Shown piece by piece: positions 8,827 to 15,952 of a stretch of DNA of 36,333 nucleotides; the stretch's first letter is position 1, and every line of letters begins with the position of its first letter. This stretch comes from Phormidium tenue FACHB-886. Its GTDB lineage: Bacteria > Cyanobacteriota > Cyanobacteriia > Elainellales > Elainellaceae. Under the pieces are notes generated by a model. The model saw only the letters and a program-made list of their open reading frames with translations, searched no databases and was not told where the DNA came from. The stretch spans positions 1 through 36,333 of the forward strand of contig NZ_JACXWX010000048.1 of assembly GCF_014764505.1 (NCBI RefSeq), given 5' to 3'. The translations under genes were made by a program, and so were the position numbers.

Positions 8827-9069
8827 CTAGCTCAACACTGCTGAAATATTCTTTGGGTTAACTTCTGCTTTAAGAATGACTAGGTCAAATCCAGGTTCTA
8901 TCGGTTTGCTGCGCTCTGATATATCCGTCGACCATATCAGCATTGCATCTTCTGCCAACCCATCTTTTAGGTCTTTGACAAGGATTTGAGAGTATGTTTC
9001 TAGCTCTTCTAGTTCCAAATCCAGCCCAGCTTCTTTCAAGTCAATGAAAAGGTTAAGGGTATCTGACAT
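8827..9069 (-). CDS. EACC1-like (effector-associated constant component) N-terminal piece
   Basis: An 80-residue protein. The segment LDLEELETYSQILVKDLKD with short acidic helices resembles the start of effector-associated constant component 1, a small protein encoded next to caspases and other effectors in bacterial conflict systems described by the Aravind group. The position immediately upstream of a caspase gene supports this. The usual hydrophobic middle segment is missing between this piece and the one at 8668-8826. AAAGGAG lies about nine bases before the ATG. Family call is moderate; the region is short. Confidence 0.5.
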   Translation of the reverse strand: MSDTLNLFIDLKEAGLDLELEELETYSQILVKDLKDGLAEDAMLIWSTDISERSKPIEPGFDLVILKAEVNPKNISAVLS

Positions 9070-9850
9070 TAAACACTCCTTTAAAGGAGAAAGCTACGAA
9101 AATTTTAACCCTACCAGAAGCATCTGATTAAGTTATGGTGTCAATTGGAGAGCGATCGCTTTGTCTGATTTGCCCGAATTAGCGATCGCACCAACTTCAC
9201 CCGATATGGATCAGCATCTTCCGCCACACCACCCAATGTCCTTTCAACTCCGCACCATGGTGTTCCAGGCACTTTTGCCAACCTCAACGATCGTGAATAT
9301 TCCCAAAATCATCCAGTAACCGCCAATCCGCCTCCTGCCGACTCAGCTTGGCAAACTTATCATCAAGTGGATAGTCCCACTGCACCAGCAACTCCTTCTG
9401 GGCAATACGGGTGGATTGCCCTCTGGGGTCATAGTCTCAAGAGCTATGCATTGAAGTTGAATACGAGCAACTGAGGCTGATGGATTGCTCTTAACGCTGC
9501 TAATGAGCCAAGCTTAAAAGTGCTTGCCACTTCCATGAAGTCTAAAGCGCTCTCAGCCACTTGGCTGATGTTCGACGCTTAGTTGGGGCAAAGTAGACCA
9601 AGCGATTCCATGCCTGCTATTAACAGCCACCAGCACTATGCGCGCCGACTTCATTGCTTTAGCCAAAACTACTCCGCTACTTGCGGATGCCCTCGTCTAC
9701 CATCTGCAACAAACCATCAAAAGTTCAAGTTTGCAAGACGGTCATATCTTGAGAAAACCTGTTGGAGCACAAGTCGAAATCTGCGTTTCTCAAACGCTTT
9801 ATGACTGGATAACGCTCTATAACCGCGCAAGTCAGTTCAGTGCGAGTTAA
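9070..9850. other. Degenerate protein-like stretch, no intact gene
   Basis: About 9175-9474 (+) gives a frame without a start codon containing GTFANLNDREYSQNHPV and SGQYGWIALWGHSLKSY. After two stops a similar phrase (WIALNAANEPSLKVLATS) continues to 9582. A separate 70-codon frame with ATG 9638 (MRADFIALAKTTPLLADALV) ends at 9850 and might be a small gene, but has no clear ribosome binding site. The whole looks like eroded coding sequence of unknown origin. HIP1 octamers occur at about 9152 and 9182. Confidence 0.3.
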
Positions 9851-10330
9851 AACTCTGCCAGCGCTATAGATTCTGGTATTATCCGCAATCGCCTCTTTTG
9901 CTGATGCCCAGTAACGGTTGCACCCAACGAGCAGCCGATCGCCTCCCCATCAAAAAGCCCTGTGTAGATCAGGGCAGAGTGTGATGTCATGAGCGCGAAT
10001 AGGACAATTGAACCATATGAAATGCTGAGAGTCGATCGGCTTAAGCATTGCTAAATGTATTGAGTAACGATGGCGCTTGCTCCATTGGGCAGCAGAGATA
10101 GCCCAACACAAATGCCGTTGCTATTGCCACAACCATTGTGCGAACACTGCAATTGGGCGACTGTAGATTGCATTTCTAGCCGTTTCATCGAAGCCGATCG
10201 CCCTTCCCTCAAAAATTCCACTATGAAGCTGCCTTCGTTCTTCACGGCCCTGGTGATATTTGTTCTGGTGGGAGTGTTCCAGCCTGCTGTAGGGATATCA
10301 GATTGAGCCATTTTAGTCAAACAGGGCAAG
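9851..10330. other. Gap with only a doubtful signal-peptide-like micro-ORF (10222-10306, + strand)
   Basis: No firm gene was seen. The frame starting at ATG 10222 encodes a 27-residue hydrophobic peptide (MKLPSFFTALVIFVLVGVF...) that looks like an isolated signal peptide or single membrane span. It has no good ribosome binding site and could be the leftover of a secreted-protein gene. Confidence 0.25.
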
Positions 10331-10864
10331 TCATTCCGGTTGCTGCTCGGAGGTGTCACCCTCGTCTAAATCGTCGATGAAGATGCTAATCTGTCCACCC
10401 CCTTCTATATACGCCTTCTTTACTTTGTTCAGGCTGTGAACGCCCTGCTGACGCAGCTGACTCATCAAATCGCGTTTACTAATCAACCCTCTTTCTAGGT
10501 TCTGTTGAATGACTTCACCATCTTTGACTAGTAGCAGAGGCGATGGGCTAAGAAAGCGCTGAAAGCGGGGAAACCTGTAGCCTAACCAATTGAAAAGGTA
10601 GCTCCAGCAAACGAGCGTGATTAAGAGAACGAAGCCATCCGTAATCGACGAATAGCTACTCACCATTGCATTCTGAACAGCATTGGCAAAGAGCAGCACC
10701 ACAAGCAGATCAGCAACGCCTACCGTTCCGACTTGGCGGCTAGGCATGAAGCGCAAAATCCCCAACAGCATGAGGTAAACGATCGATCCCCGCAGAATCA
10801 TCTCCAAGATGGAGACGTGGGGAAAGAAGATCTGTTGCCAATCAATCTGGAATAGTGAATTCAT
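10331..10864 (-). CDS. DUF421 (YetF-like) membrane protein
   Basis: A 177-residue protein with two to three N-terminal membrane spans (about residues 20-40, 48-70 and 78-95: IVYLMLLGILRFM, LLVVLLFANAVQNAMV, FVLLITLVCWSYLFNWLGY). A small soluble domain follows (SPLLLVKDGEVIQQNLERGLISKRDLMSQLRQQGV). The phrases LRFMPSRQVG and PLLLVKDGEV, and the one-domain length, match the DUF421/YetF family, whose members sit in the inner membrane and have no agreed biochemical role. The C-terminal tail is acidic (DDLDEGDTSEQQ). It stands alone among accessory debris. Confidence 0.8.
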   Translation of the reverse strand: MNSLFQIDWQQIFFPHVSILEMILRGSIVYLMLLGILRFMPSRQVGTVGVADLLVVLLFANAVQNAMVSSYSSITDGFVLLITLVCWSYLFNWLGYRFPRFQRFLSPSPLLLVKDGEVIQQNLERGLISKRDLMSQLRQQGVHSLNKVKKAYIEGGGQISIFIDDLDEGDTSEQQPE

Positions 10865-11488
10865 GAGTGTTTAAGAAGTTTACGCACTTGTCTTGCTATT
10901 AACACAACAGCAGTATTAGTGTTACATGGGAAGTCCCTCGGGCAGGCATTCTAGATCCAGGTCAATCCAAGCAAACAAAAGTGCGTACTGGCTCGGATGG
11001 AGACAGGAAAAACCTTTTTGGAACGGTTGAGGCGATCAAAATTGCCGCTGAGCGGGCACTTGGCATCATTGTGGTTCGCCCTGTCACCTTCCATACTGCC
11101 CAGCGAGCGCCCAGGGGCAGCTCAATCTCGAATACTCCGGCAATAGTGCAGTGCTTGCGATCGGAGATCTGGCAGGTGACTAAGGCTAAAGAGCCATTGC
11201 TGGTAACTGGCTCAGCAAGCCAACGATGTTCTGGGATTACCTTGCTGAGTTTTACTTTGAGGTTTGCTGGCTTCACTTGCACAACTGCCCCACTTGGCGG
11301 GCAACTGAGCGCGGTTAGGCTTGCAGAACCACCAAGATTTGAGCCAAGCTCAGTTGCAATTCTGGAAAAATAGGCAATTCAATCTCCCCACCATATGGTT
11401 TGTAACAATGTTCTGAATTCTGTGATATCAGCTGATCAACTCATCAGAACTGATGGGTCTGTAAATCACTTGAATCATGCTGACCGTC
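10865..11488. other. Region without a confident gene
   Basis: Open frames exist on both strands between 10962 and 11373, but neither shows a recognisable domain or a ribosome binding site and they overlap each other completely. I could not decide which, if either, is coding. Confidence 0.3.
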
Positions 11489-12883
11489 CAGGGTAAGCGC
11501 ATCTAAAAAGGCTACTAGATATACAGACAAGTTGCTGCGTGTGTGCGGCAGCTGGTTCAACCTGAGCGACCCATTGATGTCCGTGACACAACAGGAGAAC
11601 TGAGGGATGATCAAAGCGTCCCTTGCCCCTATCCCACCATGTCGTCAGGATTTGCTCATCGCGCTCAACCTCAATCCACTCGTCGAGTGATTGTGCAAGC
11701 CACAGCGTTAAGTGAACGCCTGCAAGCGTGTTTTGCTGTGCTTGAAGACCCACGGGTTGAACGAATTCGCTTACACCTGTTATCGGATATTGTCACGATT
11801 GCGATTCTATCGGTTCTAGCAGGTGGTCAGGGTTGGGAGGACATGGAATTATATGGCATTAGTAAACAAACGTGGTTGTCTACATTTCTTGCCCTGCCCA
11901 ACGGCATCCCGAGTGAGGATACGTTTCGGCGAGTGTTTGAACGGATTGACCCACACCAATTCGAGCAATGTTTCCAGCGATGGGTGAACCAACTGATTGA
12001 TGAACTAAAGATTCGCTTGATTTCGGTCGATGGTAAAAGTGCCAACGGTTCCTATGACCGGAAATCGGGCACCTCAGCTTTGCACTTGGTGAGTGTTTGG
12101 ACCAGTGAGCATCGACTGGTTTTGGCACAAGCTAAAGTGCAAGATAAGTCTAATGAAATCACAGCGATTCCAGTTCTTCTAGAGTGGCTGGACTTGAGTG
12201 GGTGCATTGTCACACTCGATGCCATGGGCACTCAAAAGAGTATCGCTCGTCAGATTCATGATGCTGGTGCAGATTACATTCTCAACCTCAAATCAAACCA
12301 TCCCACTTTATTTCAACAGGTTGAGCAGTGGTTTCAACAAGCCTATTCAGGAGACACCCTCCCAACTCCCCAGGAACACACGACTGAAACAGGGCATCAT
12401 CGCATTGAGACTCGAACGGTTTGGACACTCCCAGTCCTTGCATTCGCCACCCTCTACCAAGCCGATGAGTGGGTAGGATGACAAAGCGTTGTCATCGTGG
12501 AACGAACCCGGCGTCTGTGGAATAAAACCACTCACGAAGTCCAGTTCTACCTCAGCAGTTTACCCCCGAAAGTCCTCAAACTGGGATTGCCATTCGTCAG
12601 CATTGGGGAATTGAAAACCGACTGCATTGGATCTTGGATGTCACGTTTGGGGAAGACGCCTGTCGGGTGCGCTCGCGCCATGCCCCTCATAATTTGTCCT
12701 GGTTACGTCGCTTTGCTGTCAATGCACTCAATCGCGTTGCTGGTCAACAAAGTCTGAGGCAGAAGTCTAAGCGAGCCGCGATGGATGATGGCTTTATGCT
12801 CCGGGTATTAGCCGCAGCGTTGCCCGACCCCAGCGAAAACGTCAACCCTAGCTGTCAATAGCCTTTGAGATGCGCTTACCCTG
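11489..12883 (+). mobile_element. ISAs1-family insertion sequence, inactive copy
   Basis: The element is bounded by inverted repeats. The left end reads CAGGGTAAGCGCATC from 11489 and the right end is its exact reverse complement ending at 12883. The following bases also nearly match (TAAAAAGGC against TCAAAGGC). Length is about 1.4 kb. It carries a broken ISAs1-type transposase. The flanking bases do not show an obvious target-site duplication, so the insertion is probably old or rearranged. Confidence 0.8.
11639..12861 (+). pseudogene. ISAs1-family DDE transposase, broken by a stop and a frameshift
   Basis: Starting at ATG 11639, the sequence matches the ISAs1 group: LSDIVTIAILSVLAGGQGWEDM, LISVDGKSANGSYDRKSG with the first catalytic Asp, NEITAIPVLLEWLDLSGCIVTLDAMGTQKSIA with the second Asp, then DYILNLKSNHPTL. 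An in-frame TGA at 12479-12481 interrupts it. The same frame continues with QSVVIVERTRRLW and FYLSSLPP. A frameshift at about 12570-12600 then moves the C-terminus (IRQHWGIENRLHW, VTFGEDACRVR) to another frame ending at 12861. The catalytic Glu region (HWGIENRLHW) is thus out of frame, and the element cannot move by itself. Confidence 0.8.
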
Positions 12884-13101
12884 CCGGAGATAGGTTCGAT
12901 CGATTCAGTTTCAGACCTCGGTCTCGATCGATCGGATGCTACAAAATCCTCCTGCTGTGAGTCTTGCAGAAGATTGCTGAGAGGAATCCTGGCAATAGAG
13001 TAGTTTGCAGCCCTTTACCAGCAAGAAGTTTAAATTCTAAAGATCGATTTAGTTCTGGATCTCGGTCTAAGTTAATTTCAACACACTGAAGAAAGGTGTT
13101 T

Positions 13102-14955
13102 TTAATCTTCTAGATGCACAGGGCTAGAATGCCAGACAAAACTCTCCACCTCATGGCAAGCAAGTTCAGTTCCGAGTTGAATTGTTTCTTGATCTCGCCA
13201 TAAATCGTATAGTTCATCTCTTGAGTTTGGTAATTGCAATTGTCCCTTCTGCTCAGACAAAGCTTTTACTTTTTGAACAATATGTCCTTGCCTAGAAACA
13301 TAAGCAGCAAATGCCCTTCTGATTAGTTCCGGTGTGAATTCAGTATTTGAATCGCCAGCAGAACTATGTAATAGTCTACTGAAATTTGTGGCATGACTAT
13401 ATCTGCTTCCATTTCTTTGAGTGAAGAAATAGTCATGATTTGGGCTAAAAACTTGTCTCAGCCCATTAATTGTTTCAGTGGAATTGAAGGTTGAATACTT
13501 ATATTTGAATAGCCACTCCTCAAGATATTGATAAAAGCATCGCCCGTCCTTGTATTGAATGTTTGGTAGTACAAGTGAGATTTCATGATAGGTTTTACTT
13601 GTTTTATACTCATCATCATGTAGATGAAGATACCACTGATTTTGCCTCAAATAGAGATAGCCACTTTCTCCTAAACTTACATTATTTATTTTTTCAATGA
13701 TTTTGTCTGACGTAGAAGCGCACAAGTTTCGATACACTTGCTGTCGCTGGGGTGGAAGATAGCTCAAGAAAGCGGCTAGAAGAAAACGTTGATAGCTTTG
13801 AGCAAGATCTTCCAGCACACGGGCGTTTGCAGATTTTGTCCGACGCTGCTTGGCTGGGCGCGACGGGATTTGATCGATCGCGCACCCCTGTCTAAGCTTT
13901 TCAACAAATCTCAGCACTTCGCTCCACTCCGGCACTGTATTTGAGCAATCATTGAAAGAGCGCTGCTGTTTGACCTGTGATTGAACTTCCGCTAGCTCCT
14001 TACGCAGTAGCTGAATGACTGGAACATCCTGATAGGGCTTTCCAATGACCAATGGATTTTGTGCTGGTAATCGATCGCGATAAATAAACTGTGCAATAAC
14101 TAGAAAAATCCCTAATATATCAATGCTAGAATGTGCGTTTCTTTGAGTGGCTGACTCTTGACTGTCTCCATGTGCTGAAGTTGACTGTAACCAGCCAATG
14201 TATTGTTTGGCTAGGTCACGAGTTTCAAAGGCAACCTTTTCAGCGAGTTCAATCTGAGAAGGAACACCTAAATCGACAAAGGGCACGATCGTTTCTAGAC
14301 TTAATTCATCCAAAGAAATGCCTTTAATGCGGTGTAGCCATCCAAGAATCAGTCGAACTTGTCGCAAGTTTCGATCGACTGTAGATTGCTTTGCTCCTGA
14401 CCGCTCCGATCGAAATGCTTGAAATTCTTCTAACTGTTTCAGAAGACGCTCTGGTACGACATCTCCTGCAACCGAACCTAATCCATACCGATGCTTTCGA
14501 GTTAGTTTTGCTTGCTGGTGGTGAAGCGAGGCTGTATCGCTGTTAGGTTTAGAAAAATTTAGTGTTCGTTGAGAAGTTGGCGGTGGAACCCACCAAGACT
14601 GTAGCTCACACCATCTAAGGAAGCGATTTAGGGCAGATTGATAAGTTTGACGGGTCCGCATCGGGACTTGTTGCTCCTCAAACACTTGCTGCTGTATTTG
14701 AGTAGCATTGGACAACTGCTTGAGGGTAATCTCCTTCATCCGGTTGAGACCCTGGTAAGTCTCCCATGCGTCCATTCGATCCTGATTAGAAGAGATCAGT
14801 CCCCAGCCAGGCAAGGTGTAGCGAATCAGCGCTCTTCGGACAAGCGAGAGGGTGGTGCTGGCCTTCCGGTTCGTTTGAGTCTGAGCAACATCTGCTTGGT
14901 ACAGACTCCAGACATCTAACAGTGATTGAGGTTGGTCCAACGGTAAGGGGTCCAT
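13102..14955 (-). CDS. Large tyrosine-recombinase-like protein, apparently lacking the catalytic tyrosine
   Basis: A 617-residue protein. Residues about 90-125 (MRTRQTYQSALNRFLRWCEL) and again about 185-215 (KQSTVDRNLRQVRLILGWLHRIKGI) look like SAM-like core-binding domains of phage integrases. The C-terminal 220 residues follow the order of a tyrosine recombinase catalytic domain. There is an Arg in LSYLPPQRQQVYRNL (about 404), a Lys/Thr beta-turn in DEYKTSKTYHEISLVLP (about 455) and an Arg in TPELIRRAFAAYVSRQG (about 545). The box II His before LIRRAF appears to be Glu, and the nucleophile position near the end (CHEVESFVWHSS, about 603) has Trp instead of Tyr. It may be an inactive DNA-binding relative. 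It lies 1 kb from cas12k on the other strand and could be CAST cargo. Confidence 0.55.
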   Translation of the reverse strand: MDPLPLDQPQSLLDVWSLYQADVAQTQTNRKASTTLSLVRRALIRYTLPGWGLISSNQDRMDAWETYQGLNRMKEITLKQLSNATQIQQQVFEEQQVPMRTRQTYQSALNRFLRWCELQSWWVPPPTSQRTLNFSKPNSDTASLHHQQAKLTRKHRYGLGSVAGDVVPERLLKQLEEFQAFRSERSGAKQSTVDRNLRQVRLILGWLHRIKGISLDELSLETIVPFVDLGVPSQIELAEKVAFETRDLAKQYIGWLQSTSAHGDSQESATQRNAHSSIDILGIFLVIAQFIYRDRLPAQNPLVIGKPYQDVPVIQLLRKELAEVQSQVKQQRSFNDCSNTVPEWSEVLRFVEKLRQGCAIDQIPSRPAKQRRTKSANARVLEDLAQSYQRFLLAAFLSYLPPQRQQVYRNLCASTSDKIIEKINNVSLGESGYLYLRQNQWYLHLHDDEYKTSKTYHEISLVLPNIQYKDGRCFYQYLEEWLFKYKYSTFNSTETINGLRQVFSPNHDYFFTQRNGSRYSHATNFSRLLHSSAGDSNTEFTPELIRRAFAAYVSRQGHIVQKVKALSEQKGQLQLPNSRDELYDLWRDQETIQLGTELACHEVESFVWHSSPVHLED

Positions 14956-15265
14956 ATCAGGTTTGCGCTTCTAGCGTTCAAAAATCTTGCAACAAAAGAT
15001 CGTCCCGCCAGATCACCTGACAGGAACGCTAATCGATCGCAGCAAAATTCAGTTGTGGGTTGATCCGGGTTGATGAACAGCAATTGCGAGTAAGCCTGCA
15101 CGTCGCGCTCTAGATTAATTCCTAGAGGCAAGAGAACCGACCTAACTAGGGGCAATTAGCTGTAGTACCAGATTAGAAGAGAACCCATTGCCCCAGAAGT
15201 GATCGAACGGAAACACTGAGCCTTTCATCAATTTCTTAATGATTTCTTTAGATTTCTATAAAAAA
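14956..15265. other. Intergenic region
   Basis: No gene can be supported. A 79-codon frame on the minus strand (14916-15155) overlaps the start of the recombinase-like gene and has no recognisable features. Confidence 0.3.
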
Positions 15266-15303
15266 ATTACTGTACTGTGATTTATATAAGCTGTACAGTA
15301 AAT
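15266..15303. promoter_or_regulatory. Dyad-symmetric operator-like site between the recombinase-like and cas12k gene groups
   Basis: ATTACTGTAC (15266-15275) and GTACAGTAAAT (15293-15303) form a near-perfect inverted repeat separated by 17 AT-rich bases that contain TTATATAAG. The symmetry and the TATA-like centre suggest a promoter with a repressor site. V-K CASTs are known to carry dedicated regulators of cas12k (for example CvkR), but no such gene was recognised here. By itself the left half also resembles a CAST terminus (TGTACTGTGATTTAT), but without the expected further TnsB sites. Confidence 0.45.
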
Positions 15304-15392
15304 TTAAGAAGCTTGTTCTACAAGTATTTACTCTGATGCTTAGCGAGTTAGTTACTACCGGGAGCGCTATTTGGTTAACACATCAACTCTGT

Positions 15393-15415
15393 AAAAGCCT
15401 CGCTGTAAGGCTTTT
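15393..15415. terminator. Short hairpin, possible intrinsic terminator
   Basis: AAAAGCCT (15393-15400) pairs perfectly with AGGCTTTT (15408-15415), leaving a seven-base loop. The arm ends in four T. It lies between the dyad site and the small gene at 15481, so it may attenuate transcription running rightwards into the cas12k group. Confidence 0.45.
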
Positions 15416-15480
15416 CTGGAGAAACTGTTCACCATAACCCGCTCCCGTTAGTAAGCACCAATAGTTCGGGAGATCAGGGA

Positions 15481-15717
15481 ATGAGCGCCAATAGTTTTGG
15501 AGCACAGGAAAAACCTTCTGTCCAAATTGACATCGCTATCTGCGAGCTAGTCGTTTTTCTAAATCAGTTTTCTGATTCTTTCTTTGATTCTGCCTGGATG
15601 AGGTTGAGCGATTCGGAAGTCGATTTCTTGATAGTCAAATTGATTAATCACTTAAAGCAAAATCTTGACGGGCGTCTATTGACAGAATTTTTGCTAGAGA
15701 TACGACAAGACAACTAA
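15481..15717 (+). CDS. Small hypothetical protein upstream of cas12k
   Basis: A 78-residue protein of unknown family, mostly helical and slightly acidic (VQIDIAICELVVFLNQFSDS, SEVDFLIVKLINHLKQNLDG). It has no recognisable DNA-binding motif. The ATG at 15481 is preceded by GGGAGATCAGGG, a plausible though close ribosome binding site. It points towards cas12k, 235 bases away, with no gene between. Known V-K regulators such as CvkR are MerR-like and usually divergent from cas12k, so this is not an obvious match. It could be a new accessory protein of the locus or unrelated cargo. Confidence 0.5.
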   Translation: MSANSFGAQEKPSVQIDIAICELVVFLNQFSDSFFDSAWMRLSDSEVDFLIVKLINHLKQNLDGRLLTEFLLEIRQDN

Positions 15718-15952
15718 TCAGTTTTTTCAATAGCTTAAACCTCCAAAATTAAACAACAAGAAGTAGTTTAGAAGCTTGACATAAAGAAGTCATCTCAGAA
15801 AGACAAAGCAGGACAGTAGTTGAGCGAACTATATTTCCTAATAAGAACTGAAAAGTGCAGCAAGAGTTATTCTCATCGAACATTTTAATAGCTAGCTTTG
15901 GAGACAGATTAGATGCAACTGATGATTCTGAAATTTAGAAGGAAATAGGAAA
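15718..15952. promoter_or_regulatory. cas12k upstream region
   Basis: AT-rich leader without a gene. TTGACA occurs at 15776-15781, but no good -10 box lies at standard spacing. The sequence AAGGAAATAGGAAA just before ATG 15953 gives cas12k a clear ribosome binding site. Confidence 0.35.

Noticed and set aside
10962-11373. Overlapping open frames on both strands
   Set aside because: No domain, start signal or codon feature favours either; reported only as an unresolved region.
14916-15155. 79-codon minus-strand frame overlapping the recombinase-like gene start
   Set aside because: No ribosome binding site or recognisable protein character, and it overlaps a better supported gene.
15266-15303. 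Candidate far end of the CAST (TGTACTGTGATTTAT)
   Set aside because: It resembles a terminus over about 15 bases but lacks further TnsB-type repeats and is not preceded by ACGTA; the dyad symmetry fits an operator better.
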